Positions 27,980-37,848 of a stretch of 64,000 bases of DNA are shown here, one piece after another. How positions within the stretch are numbered: the stretch's first letter is position 1; each line of letters starts with the position of its first letter. The notes beneath the pieces were generated by a model that was not told the origin of the DNA, did no database searches, and saw only the letters and a list, made by a program, of their open reading frames with translations. Origin of the DNA: Flavobacteriales bacterium (GTDB lineage Bacteria > Bacteroidota > Bacteroidia > JACJYZ01); assembly GCA_020635855.1 (NCBI GenBank), contig JACJYZ010000004.1, positions 62,001 to 126,000 of the forward strand. Direction: 5' to 3'. The translations under genes were made by a program, and so were the position numbers.

Positions 27980-30856
27980 ATGAATGAATTTTCCTTCAGC
28001 CAGCGTCATATTGGTCTTGATGCGGCAGCAGTTGAAAAGGCCCTGAATACCATCGGTGCCAAGAGTGTAGGTGACCTTATCCAGGAAACCATTCCATCGC
28101 GTATCCGGTTGAAGAAAGAGTTGGACCTGGGCGAAGGCATGAAGGAACATGAATACCTCGCACACATCAGGAAGCTGGCTGCCAAGAACAAAGTTTACAA
28201 GAGTTATATCGGACTGGGCTATTACGATTGCATCACCCCTTCTCCCATTTTGCGTAACCTGTTTGAAAACCCGGGTTGGTATACCGCCTACACGCCGTAC
28301 CAGGCTGAAATTTCACAGGGCCGTCTTGAAGCGCTGCTGAACTACCAAACCCTTGTCAGCGACCTGACCGCTCTTCCCCTTACAAACGCCAGTTTGTTGG
28401 ATGAGGCAACTGCGGCAGCGGAGGCGATGATCATGTTCTTCAACATGCGCACCAAGGAGCAAACAGCAGAAGGCCATAACGTATTCGGTGTGGATGCGGG
28501 TTGTTTTCCTCAAACCATTGACCTGCTCAAAACAAGATCCATCCCCCTCGGCATCGCACTGGAGATCCGGCCGGTTGAAGAACTGGCCCAAATCGATAAA
28601 GCCTTCGGTGTGATCATTCAATACCCTGACCGTTCAGGTAAAATTTCCGACCACCGTGGATTGGTGCAATCGCTGAAAGAACGTCAGATAAAAACTGCCA
28701 TCGCAGCCGACCTGATGTCACTGGCCTTATTGACACCTCCCGGAGAATGGGGCGCCGACGTGGCGCTGGGTTCCACCCAACGGTTCGGTGTTCCCATGGG
28801 TTACGGTGGTCCGCACGCTGCTTACTTTGCAGCCACCGACGATTTCAAACGCAACATGCCCGGCCGCATCATAGGCGTGTCTCAGGATGCGAAAGGCAAC
28901 CGTGCCCTGAGAATGGCCCTGCAAACAAGGGAACAACACATCAAACGTGAAAGAGCCACGTCCAATATTTGCACCTCCCAGGTGTTGCTGGCCAACATGG
29001 CTTCCATGTATGCCGTGTATCATGGAAAAGAAGGCATCAGCAACATTGCCTCAACCATCCATGACCGTGCAGTGAGCCTGGCTGAGAACCTGGCTGCGAT
29101 GGGATACCAGCCGACCCATGCAGCTTATTTCGATACCATCGGAGTGAATGCGGCCGAGGGCAAGATCCGCCCCATCGCTGAAAAGGCGGGTATCAATTTC
29201 CGGTACGAAGACGGTTCCGTTTTCATCAGCGTGGATGAAGCCACCGAGCTGGCAGATGTTCAAGACATCCTGAAAGTTTTTGCGGAAGCTGCAGGCAAGG
29301 GAGCCCCTGCAATCAAAGCCGGTGAAGGTCACACGTCAAAAATCCCCGCAGCGCTTCAACGCACCAGCTCATACCTGGATCATTCGGTATTTAACACTTA
29401 CCGCACGGAAACCGAATTGATGCGCTACATCAAGAAGCTGGAAAACAAAGACCTTTCGCTGACGCACTCCATGATCCCGCTCGGATCCTGCACCATGAAA
29501 CTGAATGCCGCTTCGGAACTCATGCCTGTGAGCATGAAGGAATTCAACGGCCTGCATCCGTTCGCACCGCTTAACCAAACCGCAGGTTACGCCGAAATGT
29601 TCCAGGGTCTGGAAAACGCATTGTGTGAGATCACCGGATTTGCCGCAGTCTCCCTGCAGCCCAATTCGGGCGCCCAGGGTGAATATGCCGGTCTGATGGT
29701 GATCAGAGCCTACCATGAAAGTCGCGGTGACCTGCAACGGAACGTTGCCCTGATTCCTTCATCGGCACACGGTACCAACCCGGCCAGCGCTGTCATGGCA
29801 GGCATGAACGTGGTGATCGTAAAATGTGATGAGAAAGGCAACATCGACCTGGATGACCTCCGCACCAAAACCGACAAACATAAAAATGAACTGTCGTGCC
29901 TGATGGTTACATACCCTTCCACGCACGGTGTGTTTGAGGAAGGCATCATGGATGTGACCAGCATTATTCATGAAGCAGGCGGACAGGTATATATGGATGG
30001 CGCCAATATGAATGCACAGGTCGGACTGACAAACCCGGCTATGATCGGGGCGGACGTATGCCACCTGAACCTGCACAAAACCTTTGCTATTCCTCATGGA
30101 GGCGGTGGCCCCGGTATGGGTCCCATCGGCGTGGCTGCCCACCTGGCCCCCTTCCTTCCGTCACACCCGGTGGTGAAGACCGGTGGAGATAAAGGTATCA
30201 ACGCCATATCCGCAGCACCCTGGGGAAGTGCCAGCATCCACCTGATCTCCTATGCATACATAAAGATGTTGGGAGCAAGCGGATTGAAAGCCTCAACCGA
30301 GACGGCCATCCTGAATGCAAACTATATCAAAACACGACTGGAATCGCACTACCCGGTGCTGTACCAGGGCGACAAAGGTCGCGTGGCCCACGAAATGATC
30401 CTGGATTGCCGCAATTTCAAACGCACCGCCCAGATCGAAGTGGAAGACATCGCCAAACGCCTGATCGATTACGGATTTCATGCACCCACCGTTTCTTTCC
30501 CCGTAGCAGGAACCCTGATGATCGAACCGACCGAAAGCGAATCATTGGAGGAACTGGACCGGTTCTGTGATGCTATGGTTTCGATTCGTGAAGAAATCAG
30601 GGCCATCGAACAAGGAAAAGCCGATTCAGTGGACAACGTATTGAAAAATGCGCCACACACGGTGGAGGAAATTGCAGGCGATAATTGGGCGCACTCTTAC
30701 GCACGCTCACAGGCTGCATTCCCGCTTCCTTACTTAAAAGAAGCCAAGTACTGGCCTACCGTCAAGAGGGTAGATAATGCCCTTGGAGACCGGAACCTGA
30801 TCTGCACCTGCCCGCCTATGGAAGCCTACGCGGAACCAGCGGATGCGGAGGCCTGA
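27980..30856 (+). CDS. gcvP: Glycine dehydrogenase (aminomethyl-transferring), P protein of the glycine cleavage system
   Basis: 958 residues from the ATG at 27980 ([20 protein letters not shown], the conserved family N-terminus); a 20-codon longer frame begins upstream of the conserved region. The PLP enzyme decarboxylates glycine and passes the aminomethyl group to lipoylated H protein. Both homologous halves are present: [18 protein letters not shown], then [15 protein letters not shown], and in the second half [15 protein letters not shown] and [14 protein letters not shown]. The PLP lysine is K700 in [20 protein letters not shown]. It is the single-chain form. No gcvT or gcvH lies nearby, and I saw no glycine riboswitch. 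Confidence 0.98.
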   Translation: MNEFSFSQRHIGLDAAAVEKALNTIGAKSVGDLIQETIPSRIRLKKELDLGEGMKEHEYLAHIRKLAAKNKVYKSYIGLGYYDCITPSPILRNLFENPGWYTAYTPYQAEISQGRLEALLNYQTLVSDLTALPLTNASLLDEATAAAEAMIMFFNMRTKEQTAEGHNVFGVDAGCFPQTIDLLKTRSIPLGIALEIRPVEELAQIDKAFGVIIQYPDRSGKISDHRGLVQSLKERQIKTAIAADLMSLALLTPPGEWGADVALGSTQRFGVPMGYGGPHAAYFAATDDFKRNMPGRIIGVSQDAKGNRALRMALQTREQHIKRERATSNICTSQVLLANMASMYAVYHGKEGISNIASTIHDRAVSLAENLAAMGYQPTHAAYFDTIGVNAAEGKIRPIAEKAGINFRYEDGSVFISVDEATELADVQDILKVFAEAAGKGAPAIKAGEGHTSKIPAALQRTSSYLDHSVFNTYRTETELMRYIKKLENKDLSLTHSMIPLGSCTMKLNAASELMPVSMKEFNGLHPFAPLNQTAGYAEMFQGLENALCEITGFAAVSLQPNSGAQGEYAGLMVIRAYHESRGDLQRNVALIPSSAHGTNPASAVMAGMNVVIVKCDEKGNIDLDDLRTKTDKHKNELSCLMVTYPSTHGVFEEGIMDVTSIIHEAGGQVYMDGANMNAQVGLTNPAMIGADVCHLNLHKTFAIPHGGGGPGMGPIGVAAHLAPFLPSHPVVKTGGDKGINAISAAPWGSASIHLISYAYIKMLGASGLKASTETAILNANYIKTRLESHYPVLYQGDKGRVAHEMILDCRNFKRTAQIEVEDIAKRLIDYGFHAPTVSFPVAGTLMIEPTESESLEELDRFCDAMVSIREEIRAIEQGKADSVDNVLKNAPHTVEEIAGDNWAHSYARSQAAFPLPYLKEAKYWPTVKRVDNALGDRNLICTCPPMEAYAEPADAEA

Positions 30857-30909
30857 AAAATTTGAAATGGAAAAGTGTTGGGATTTCATTCGTTTTTTGA
30901 GAGATTTTT

Positions 30910-30917
30910 TACCTTTG
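30910..30917 (+). promoter_or_regulatory. -7 promoter element TACCTTTG upstream of the T9SS cargo gene
   Basis: Perfect TAnnTTTG match 64 bases before the start at 30982, preceded by a T-rich stretch. No TTG stands at the usual -33 distance. Confidence 0.4.
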
Positions 30918-30981
30918 GCCACAGAGTGCAACCATACTTCAAAAACATTTTAATCCTTAACCCTAACCTAAATACGTAATT

Positions 30982-32886
30982 ATGAAGAAGATCTACTTTT
31001 TAGCAGGTGCTGCATTCTTCATGAGCTCCGTTGCTTTTGCTCAGCAAGGCAACATGGTTCAGAAAGACATGAAGCCCGCTGCCCAAAACGACTTGGTCGC
31101 CAGCCCGGCCAATGTTCAGGATCCCGGCATTGCGGCCGTTGGAGATACCATCTGGTCTGAGGACTTCAAAGACAGCATCCCCGCAGGATGGACCGTTGTA
31201 GACAATACCTCTAACGGTTACGATTGGGTATGGACCACCAACCCCACGATCTCTTGTACCTACACCAGCACTACCTTTGCTGCCAGCACCGCTACCAATG
31301 GTCATATGCTGTTGTTCGGTGACAAGTACAACTCAGACGTAGCATGTACTCTATTGACCCAGCCTGTTGTTGACATGGACGCGTTCTTCCAGACCCCGGC
31401 CATGGATTACACCGCTTACCCTTCGGTATTCCTGAAATTCCAGCAGTCTTTCCGTTACTGCTGCAACAGCGGCACTACCAAGCTGAGCGTATATGTGTCC
31501 AACGACAGCATCACCTGGAAAGAATACAATGTGAAGGGCAAATACCCTTTCATCCAGGGTACCGGTGCCAACGCAGCTTCCAAGAACCCCACCTTGCAAA
31601 CGGTTAACATTTCCGACGTTGCAGGCGGACAATCAAAAGTTTGGATCCGCTGGCACATGACCGCCGGTAGCCACTACTACTGGCAGGTGGACGACATCGC
31701 AGTTGTTGAAGGTAACACTGAGGATGCCGTGCTGATCGAAGAACTGGCCGACTTCAACTACATCGACGGAGGTTTCTACACCATGCTGCCCCGCAAACAG
31801 GGTCCTAACACACCCGTTACTTTCCGCAGCGCCGTGTTCAACAACGGTTCTTCTACCCTGAACAACGTTACCCTGAACGTAAAAGTGAAAGATGCCAGCA
31901 GCAATGCTGTGTACGACCAGACTTCCGCTGCCAAGACCCTTTCTTCCATGCAGCTGGATACCTTCGCCATCACCACTCCGTTCATGGCTGACACTTCATG
32001 CAGTGACATCGGTGACTACACATTTGAATTTACAATTGACCAGACTGAAACAGATCAGGATCCTGCCAACAACACAATCAGCGTTCCCTTTACGGTTACT
32101 GATACCGTATTCGGACGTGACTACGGTGTTGCAGGTACCACAGGTGGCCCGGATGCATGGGCGGACTGTACCGCTGATGGCAATGAAATTGCTACCATGT
32201 ACGAGTTCTCTGCTGATGCAACCGCCACTTCCATTTCTTTCTACAACATGTCCAGCACAGATTCAAGCGGTATCTCCGTTATCCTGAACCTGTACCGTTT
32301 GGACATCAATGGCAACATCGGTTCCAGCCCGTATGCTTCTTCTGATCTTCGTGATCTGACAACCGCTGACCTGGGCAAATGGATCACCATGCCATTCACT
32401 TCACCGGTTACCGTGGAAGCCGACAGTACATTCCTCGCTTCCGTTGCCGTATTCGGTTACAACAATGGTTACGACATCAACATCGGTACTGACCTGGTTG
32501 CCAACCAACCTGATGCGACTTCGCTCACCAACTGTGCGGGCACATGGGGTTGGATCAGCTCTCAACCGATGATCCGTTTGAATGCCAACGATGGCAGCGG
32601 TAACTTCTGCGTAGGTGTGAATGAAATTGAAAACGCTCACAACCTGCGTGTGTTCCCGAATCCGAACCAGGGTACCTTCAACCTCGTTGCAGAGAACCTG
32701 AAAGGCAAAACCACCACCATCCAGGTAACCAACGTGATCGGTCAGGTGATTTACAGCAAGGAAGTTCGCACCGGCGCTTCATACATGAGCGAAACGGTTG
32801 ATCTTTCCTCAGCACAGAAAGGCCTGTACTTCGTGAAGTTGATCAACAACAACGCCGAAAGCGTACACAAGGTGATTGTGCAGTAA
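30982..32886 (+). CDS. T9SS-secreted protein with choice-of-anchor-J-like domain and type A sorting domain
   Basis: 634 residues with a signal peptide (MKKIYFLAGAAFFMSSVAFAQ). Residues ~55-245 start DTIWSEDFKDSIPAGWTVVD and end WQVDDIAVVEG, the pattern of a MAM/choice-of-anchor-J jelly-roll domain. Residues ~270-370 look like a CARDB or Ig-like fold (TFRSAVFNNGSSTLNNVTL). A second beta domain follows. The C-terminus (LRVFPNPNQGTFNLVAENL, ending SVHKVIVQ) is a T9SS type A tail. Its strongly regular codon choice suggests high expression. Probably a surface or secreted adhesin or structural protein; no enzymatic motif is seen. Confidence 0.88.
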   Translation: MKKIYFLAGAAFFMSSVAFAQQGNMVQKDMKPAAQNDLVASPANVQDPGIAAVGDTIWSEDFKDSIPAGWTVVDNTSNGYDWVWTTNPTISCTYTSTTFAASTATNGHMLLFGDKYNSDVACTLLTQPVVDMDAFFQTPAMDYTAYPSVFLKFQQSFRYCCNSGTTKLSVYVSNDSITWKEYNVKGKYPFIQGTGANAASKNPTLQTVNISDVAGGQSKVWIRWHMTAGSHYYWQVDDIAVVEGNTEDAVLIEELADFNYIDGGFYTMLPRKQGPNTPVTFRSAVFNNGSSTLNNVTLNVKVKDASSNAVYDQTSAAKTLSSMQLDTFAITTPFMADTSCSDIGDYTFEFTIDQTETDQDPANNTISVPFTVTDTVFGRDYGVAGTTGGPDAWADCTADGNEIATMYEFSADATATSISFYNMSSTDSSGISVILNLYRLDINGNIGSSPYASSDLRDLTTADLGKWITMPFTSPVTVEADSTFLASVAVFGYNNGYDINIGTDLVANQPDATSLTNCAGTWGWISSQPMIRLNANDGSGNFCVGVNEIENAHNLRVFPNPNQGTFNLVAENLKGKTTTIQVTNVIGQVIYSKEVRTGASYMSETVDLSSAQKGLYFVKLINNNAESVHKVIVQ

Positions 32887-32910
32887 GCACAGCCTTCTCA
32901 AATAACAAGA

Positions 32911-32942
32911 AAAAGCCCTGCAGGAATGCGGGGCTTTTTTTA
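32911..32942 (+). terminator. Intrinsic terminator, probably bidirectional
   Basis: AAAAGCCCTGC / GCGGGGCTTTT stem (one wobble pair) with flanking A and T runs on both sides, between the convergent stops at 32886 and 32970. Confidence 0.85.
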
Positions 32943-32969
32943 TGCTCTAGAAATAAGATAAAGGGAGAA

Positions 32970-33719
32970 CTACTTTTCCTTCAATCGCTTCAGAAACTTG
33001 GAAGCGTAAACAAAGTGGTTGATCTCCGGGTTGTCAGTCTCAAGAATGGATTCATTGTCGCCTTCCCACCATTTGTTGCCCTGGTGAATGAAAACGATCT
33101 TATCGCCAATCTCCATCACCGAATTCATGTCGTGCGTGTTGATGATGGTGGTGATGTTGTATTCCTGCGTGATCTCCTTGATGAGGTTATCAATAACAAT
33201 GGATGTTTGCGGGTCCAGACCTGAATTGGGTTCATCGCAAAACAGGTATTTGGGCTTCATGGCGATGGCCCTGGCGATGGCCACGCGTTTCTGCATGCCA
33301 CCGCTGATCTCAGACGGATACAGCTTGTTCACGTTTTCAAGACGCACACGCTGAAGACAGAAGTTCACACGGTCCAGCATTTCCTTTTCGGTCATGCCAG
33401 AGAACATGGTCAACGGAAACTTGATATTCTCTTCCACATTCAGCGAATCGAACAACGCACCTCCCTGGAAAAGCATACCAATTTCCCGCCGGAGAACTTT
33501 CCGCTCTTCCAGCTTCATGTTCGTGAAATTGCGATCGTCATAGTATATCTCTCCGCCGTCCACTTCCAGCAACCCTACGAGACATTTCATCATTACGGTC
33601 TTTCCCGACCCGCTTGCACCGATGATCAGGTTGGTCATGCCCGGCGCAAATGAAACCGATACACCCTTCAACACTTGTTTCTCACCGAAGGATTTGGTGA
33701 TGTTACGCGCCTCGATCAT
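32970..33719 (-). CDS. mlaF: ABC transporter ATP-binding protein, MlaF family
   Basis: 249 residues, one ABC ATPase domain: Walker A GASGSGKT, signature ISGGMQKRVAIARAI, Walker B YLFCDEPNSGLDP, H-loop NTHDMNSV. The sequence LFQGGALFDSLNVEENIKFPL is characteristic of the MlaF/Ttg2A group, which powers phospholipid or lipid transport between outer and inner membranes. Its start overlaps the mlaE stop by four bases, so the two subunits are made together. No MCE-domain gene (mlaD) follows in the window. Confidence 0.92.
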   Translation of the reverse strand: MIEARNITKSFGEKQVLKGVSVSFAPGMTNLIIGASGSGKTVMMKCLVGLLEVDGGEIYYDDRNFTNMKLEERKVLRREIGMLFQGGALFDSLNVEENIKFPLTMFSGMTEKEMLDRVNFCLQRVRLENVNKLYPSEISGGMQKRVAIARAIAMKPKYLFCDEPNSGLDPQTSIVIDNLIKEITQEYNITTIINTHDMNSVMEIGDKIVFIHQGNKWWEGDNESILETDNPEINHFVYASKFLKRLKEK

Positions 33720-34456
33720 ATCAACAGCAATTGGGTGATCACGTAGTTACTGATGAGAATGGCAACACTGCTATATACAACAGCCCGCGTGCTGGACTGC
33801 CCCACTTCGAGGGCGCCTCCACGCGTATGATAACCATGATAGGCGGATATGGATGTGATGAGAAAGGCAAACACAACGGTTTTAATGAATGCATAGGTGA
33901 CATTGAACGGATCAAAGTCGTACTGTATGCCATATATGAAATCATCTCCTGTTACCACATTCGACATGGAACCAGCCAGGTATCCGCCTGCTATGGCAAA
34001 ACTCATGCTGATGGCCACCAGAATGGGGTTGATCAGTACGGCAGCCACCACCTTCGGCATCACCAGGTATCCCGCTGAATTCACACCCATTATTTCCAGT
34101 GCATCAATCTGCTCGCTCACCCTCATGGTACCAATTTCAGAGGCCACGTTTGAACCCACCTTACCGGCAAGTATGAGTGCTATGATGGTGGGGGAGAGTT
34201 CCAGGATCACAGACTCCCGGGTTGCAAAACCAATGGCATAACGGGGAATCCAGGCACTGTCAATTCCTGATGCAGTCTGGATCGTGATGACGGCACCCAT
34301 GAACAGGGAAATCAGCACCACGATGCCGAGTGAACCCAGACCCAAAGAATCTATTTCCCTGCCGATCTGCTGTCGGTAGATCCGGATTTTTTCTGGGCGC
34401 TTGAACACCTGGCCCATAAACATACAGTAATTTCCAAGGTGGTAGAATACCTTCAT
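33716..34456 (-). CDS. mlaE: ABC transporter permease, MlaE family
   Basis: 246 residues from the ATG at 34454-34456; a TTG two codons upstream is less likely. It has five or six hydrophobic segments (LGIVVLISLFMGAVITIQT; VILELSPTIIALILAGKVG; AVLINPILVAISMSFAIAGG; AVVYSSVAILISNYVI). The motif GKVGSNVASEIGTMRVSEQI followed by DALEIMGVN is diagnostic for MlaE/Ttg2B permeases. It works with the co-translated MlaF in lipid trafficking that maintains outer-membrane asymmetry. Confidence 0.93.
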   Translation of the reverse strand: MKVFYHLGNYCMFMGQVFKRPEKIRIYRQQIGREIDSLGLGSLGIVVLISLFMGAVITIQTASGIDSAWIPRYAIGFATRESVILELSPTIIALILAGKVGSNVASEIGTMRVSEQIDALEIMGVNSAGYLVMPKVVAAVLINPILVAISMSFAIAGGYLAGSMSNVVTGDDFIYGIQYDFDPFNVTYAFIKTVVFAFLITSISAYHGYHTRGGALEVGQSSTRAVVYSSVAILISNYVITQLLLI

Positions 34457-34553
34457 CGGCAATAACGATCCTTAACGGGTGCTAAAATTAGCAATAATTC
34501 CGAACCCTTCCGGGTGTATGACCGAATACACTTTTGTGGTCGGATCCGTTGAA

Positions 34554-34585
34554 TTGGACAATTGCTGCGGATTTTTGTAGTTTTG
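34554..34585 (+). promoter_or_regulatory. Bacteroidota-type promoter for the small lipoprotein
   Basis: TTG at 34554-34556, a 21-base spacer and a perfect TAGTTTTG (-7) at 34578-34585, 18 bases before the ATG at 34604. Confidence 0.5.
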
Positions 34586-34603
34586 ATTGCATAAGCCCAC
34601 ACC

Positions 34604-34771
34604 ATGAAACAGGTTCATGCACGTATGTTGATTTTGTTGCTGGCAATTGTTCTGCTGGCACCCGGATGCCGGATCTTCCGCGGAAGAAACCACTGTGACA
34701 CATGTCCGACGTGGAGCAAATCCAGCCAAAAACATCCCGCAAAAGACGCGCGCAAGCTGGTTTCAATGTAG
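34604..34771 (+). CDS. Very small lipoprotein (55 residues) upstream of feoAB
   Basis: Too short for ordinary gene calling, but well supported. The ATG at 34604 opens a signal peptide (MKQVHARMLILLLAIVLLAP) ending in the lipobox APGC with Cys22. The mature peptide begins CRIFRGRNHCDTCPTWSK, with a CxxC pair, and ends in a basic tail. A good promoter lies 18 bases upstream. Tiny Bacteroidota lipoproteins ending in a similar CPxW-type motif are familiar, but their function is unknown. It stands 93 bases before feoA, which has its own promoter-like element, so a link to iron uptake is only a possibility. Confidence 0.65.
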   Translation: MKQVHARMLILLLAIVLLAPGCRIFRGRNHCDTCPTWSKSSQKHPAKDARKLVSM

Positions 34772-34823
34772 GCTCCTGCCTAATCTCCATGCCACTTTCG
34801 TATTAAATACCCCCTTTTAGGTA

Positions 34824-34853
34824 TTGAGAAAAAATCCCGGAAGGCGACCTTTG
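34824..34853 (+). promoter_or_regulatory. Candidate promoter for feoAB
   Basis: TTG at 34824-34826, a 19-base spacer, and GACCTTTG at 34846-34853 (seven of eight to TAnnTTTG), ending 11 bases before the feoA ATG. Confidence 0.45.
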
Positions 34854-34864
34854 TATGGTAGCAT

Positions 34865-35122
34865 ATGAAGCGCGTGAAAACTTTGTCCCAACTGTTGCCC
34901 GGTGAATCAGGAATCATCGAAGCTTTTACAGACAGCCTGCTCTCGGTAAGGCTCAACGAGTTGGGTTGTTTGCCCGGCACGGTCATCCGGATGGGCAAAT
35001 CCGCACCGCTGGGTGACCCGGTCATGGTAACCGTATCGGGTGCCTGCCTGAGCATGCGCAAATCAGAAGCCTCCACCATTCTTCTCCGCACCCCATCGCA
35101 AAAGACGGCTGACGCTCAGTGA
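34865..35122 (+). CDS. feoA: FeoA family ferrous iron transport protein
   Basis: 85 residues, the usual size. A small SH3-like cytosolic protein that binds or modulates FeoB. The sequence RVKTLSQLLPGESGIIEAF, RLNELGCLPGTVIRM and GDPVMVTVSGACLSMRKSEA follows the FeoA pattern exactly. The stop overlaps the feoB GTG start by four bases (GTGA), so the two are translationally coupled. Confidence 0.93.
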   Translation: MKRVKTLSQLLPGESGIIEAFTDSLLSVRLNELGCLPGTVIRMGKSAPLGDPVMVTVSGACLSMRKSEASTILLRTPSQKTADAQ

Positions 35123-37137
35123 CAGCACATGCCCGATCTGACGTTATTCGAAAAGTAACCCTCATTGGCAATCCCAATGTGGGCAAAACCAGTTTGTTCA
35201 ACGCCCTTACCGGCCTGAACCAACGGGTGGGAAATTTTCCAGGGGTAACGGTTGACCGCAAATCGGGTCGCTTTACGATAGATGGAAACGGGAACCAGCA
35301 CGTCACCATTGAGTTGACCGACCTGCCGGGTACCTTCAGCCTGTTTGCCAATTCACCGGATGAAGCGGTTGCCACGCAAGTCATGCTGGATGACCTTCAT
35401 CCTGATTACCCAGACCTTGCCCTGGTGATTGCCGATGCCTCCCAGCTTCGACGCAGTTTGCTGGTATGCTCACAGGTGATCGACCTGGGTATTCCCACCG
35501 TACTGGCCCTGAACATGCAGGATGTTGCCATCCGCAAGGGGGTAAACGTGGATGCGGAAGTACTGAGTGCCGGCCTTGGTATACCGGTGGTGGCCATCAA
35601 TGCCCGAACCGGGCAAGGACTGAAACGACTCAAAGAAGTGATTGCATGGACCGATCGTGCCCCTTTACGGCCATTCCTGCAGCAGAACCAGTCTGACTTC
35701 AGGTTCATGCTGAATACATCCCAGCAAGCCTTTTCCTCCGGTAAGGGTAGCGCTGTAGCAACTTCTACCTTAAGCCAGCAGGAACTGCTTGAATTCCGCA
35801 CCCGTCAAAGCCTGGATCGCTACGAAGCCATCGACCGCATCATCGAAAAGGTGCAACGGCAACACGATGCACGCCAACCTTCCCTTACCGAAAAACTGGA
35901 CCGGATCCTGACGCACCGTGTCTTCGGATATGTGATTTTCCTCGGCTTGTTGCTCCTGATCTTTCAAAGCATCTTCAGCTGGGCCTCCTTGCCCATGGGT
36001 TGGATTGAAAGCGGGTTCACCCTCCTCATCGATACCCTGCGCGGGATCCTCCCTCCCAATTTCGTTACCAGCCTGTTGCTGGACGGGTTGCTGCCTGGCC
36101 TCAGCGGCATCCTGATCTTCATCCCACAGATCGCCCTGTTGTTTGCTTTCATTACCATCCTGGAAGACTCAGGTTACATGGCGAGGGTCAGTTTCATCAT
36201 GGACCGCCTGATGCGGTCGTTGGGCCTTGGCGGGCGGTCTGTTATCCCGCTGATCGGTGGCATGGCGTGTGCCATTCCGGCCATCCTGTCAACCCGCACC
36301 ATCGGTAGCTGGAAAGAACGCATCATTACCATCCTCGTGATTCCTTTCACCACCTGTTCGGCACGACTTCCGGTATATACATTGCTGATCTCCCTGGTGA
36401 TCCCTTCCAACCGCCACCTGGGCCCGTTCAACATGCAGGGACTTGTATTCATGGGTATGTATGTGCTGGGGTTCGCATCTGCCCTTCTGGTTGCGCTGAT
36501 CCTTAAATTCCTCATACCTGCCGGTACCCGGGGCGATTCCATCACCGAACTTCCGGAATACCGGCCACCCAGATGGAAAAACGTGTGGCTGACCATGTGG
36601 GAAAAAGTACGCATCTTTTCATGGGATGCCGGTAGGGTGATCCTGGGTGTGTCACTTGTTCTGTGGATTCTCTCTTCCAGTGGACCGGGGCACATGCCTT
36701 GGGATAAAGACCCGGATGGGGGCCTGAAACTGGAGGCATCCTGGGCCGGGCAAATCGGCAAATCCATTGAACCCGCAATCCGGCCGCTTGGGTTTGACTG
36801 GAAGATCGGCATCTCCCTGGTGACGTCGTTTGCCGCCCGCGAAGTATTCGTAGGCACCATGGCCACCCTGTACAGTGTAGACCAGCAAGACGATGAAGCG
36901 GTGTCTTTGAGGGAACGCATGCGGGCAGAAATCAACCCTCAAACCGGCAAACCCAGGTATGACCTTGCTGTGGGACTGTCACTTATGGCATTTTATGCCT
37001 TCTCACTTCAATGCATGAGCACCCTGGCCGTAGTCTACAGGGAAACAAAAAATTTCAAGTGGCCGCTGTTACAGTTTATTTTTATGGGGATTCTTGCGTA
37101 TTTTGCAAGCCTGCTAACGTTTCACTTGTTTCAGTAG
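35119..37137 (+). CDS. feoB: Ferrous iron transport protein B
   Basis: 672 residues with a GTG start inside the feoA stop. The N-terminal GTPase domain has G1 GNPNVGKT at 17-24, G3 DLPGTFSL, and the FeoB-type G4 LNMQD. The membrane part carries gating and nucleoside-recognition-like segments: SGILIFIPQIALLFAFITIL, EDSGYMARVSFIMD, GGMACAIPAILSTRT, TTCSARLPVY, and SLVTSFAAREVFVGTMATLY, with a final helix before FHLFQ. It imports Fe(II) across the inner membrane. It is shorter than E. coli FeoB and has no FeoC here, as is usual in Bacteroidota. Confidence 0.97.
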   Translation: MTAHARSDVIRKVTLIGNPNVGKTSLFNALTGLNQRVGNFPGVTVDRKSGRFTIDGNGNQHVTIELTDLPGTFSLFANSPDEAVATQVMLDDLHPDYPDLALVIADASQLRRSLLVCSQVIDLGIPTVLALNMQDVAIRKGVNVDAEVLSAGLGIPVVAINARTGQGLKRLKEVIAWTDRAPLRPFLQQNQSDFRFMLNTSQQAFSSGKGSAVATSTLSQQELLEFRTRQSLDRYEAIDRIIEKVQRQHDARQPSLTEKLDRILTHRVFGYVIFLGLLLLIFQSIFSWASLPMGWIESGFTLLIDTLRGILPPNFVTSLLLDGLLPGLSGILIFIPQIALLFAFITILEDSGYMARVSFIMDRLMRSLGLGGRSVIPLIGGMACAIPAILSTRTIGSWKERIITILVIPFTTCSARLPVYTLLISLVIPSNRHLGPFNMQGLVFMGMYVLGFASALLVALILKFLIPAGTRGDSITELPEYRPPRWKNVWLTMWEKVRIFSWDAGRVILGVSLVLWILSSSGPGHMPWDKDPDGGLKLEASWAGQIGKSIEPAIRPLGFDWKIGISLVTSFAAREVFVGTMATLYSVDQQDDEAVSLRERMRAEINPQTGKPRYDLAVGLSLMAFYAFSLQCMSTLAVVYRETKNFKWPLLQFIFMGILAYFASLLTFHLFQ

Positions 37138-37154
37138 ATTACCCTTACTTAAAT

Positions 37155-37772
37155 ATGGCCGCCCAAAGGTCCCGAATCCCTTACGAGCAATTGCGACATC
37201 ACATCCCGGAAAATGCCTGGTTGTTGTTATGGCCATTGTTACAACGATATCCGCTCTCCATCACCCTTTGGAACCACAGACAATCTAAATTCGGCGACTA
37301 CAAAGCGCCCCAGCGTGACGGAATCCACCATATTTCATTGAACAAAAGCCAGAACCAGTTCGCGTTCCTGATCACCACCATTCATGAACTGGCCCATATG
37401 GAAGTGCAGGAAAGATACGGCCGGTATAAACAACCCCACGGGCGTGAATGGAAACGTGTCTTTCAGCAAATGATGAATCCCTTCCTCGCCGCCGGATGCT
37501 TTCCTGAGGAACTGGCCAGGCAACTGGTGCGTCATATGACCAATCCCAAGGCAACCACATCATCCGATCCTTGCTTGATGAAGGTGCTTTCCGATTATGA
37601 CGAGATCAAAGGAGTGATGCTGGAGGAAGTGCCTGAAAATGCAATCTTCCGCATGGAGAACGGCATGGTATTCCGCAAAGGATCGCGGCTTCGCAGTCGT
37701 TTCAACTGTTTCAGGGTTGACAACGAACGGTTGTATTACGTGCCTGCCCTGATCAGGGTGGAGCCCCTCTGA
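37155..37772 (+). CDS. SprT-like zinc metalloprotease domain protein
   Basis: 205 residues from the ATG at 37155, 17 bases after feoB. The active-site helix TTIHELAHMEVQ contains HELAH at 77-81, with a third ligand candidate in QPHGREWK. This is the SprT/SprT-like layout (HExxH then H). The C-terminal part (FRMENGMVFRKGSRLRSRF, then NCFRVDNERLYY) may stand in for the usual zinc ribbon but has few Cys. A longer upstream frame inside feoB is not real. Bacterial SprT-like proteins are poorly characterised; eukaryotic SPRTN repairs DNA-protein crosslinks. Confidence 0.85.
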   Translation: MAAQRSRIPYEQLRHHIPENAWLLLWPLLQRYPLSITLWNHRQSKFGDYKAPQRDGIHHISLNKSQNQFAFLITTIHELAHMEVQERYGRYKQPHGREWKRVFQQMMNPFLAAGCFPEELARQLVRHMTNPKATTSSDPCLMKVLSDYDEIKGVMLEEVPENAIFRMENGMVFRKGSRLRSRFNCFRVDNERLYYVPALIRVEPL

Positions 37773-37815
37773 CCGCCCTAAAAGGCAGGTGAGCCTTTAA
37801 ACCCGTCAATTTTAT

Positions 37816-37823
37816 TACCTTTG
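37816..37823 (+). promoter_or_regulatory. -7 promoter element TACCTTTG upstream of the aminotransferase gene
   Basis: Perfect TAnnTTTG match 25 bases before the ATG at 37849. It argues against the TTG start at 37825, which would lie at the transcription start. No TTG at the -33 position. Confidence 0.45.
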
Positions 37824-37848
37824 CTTGCCTATTAAATTCGATAGAATC

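Noticed and set aside
37781..37798. AAAGGC/GCCTTT hairpin after the SprT-like gene as a terminator
   Set aside because: Only six pairs, mostly A-T, with no T tract beyond the stem; too weak to list as a feature.
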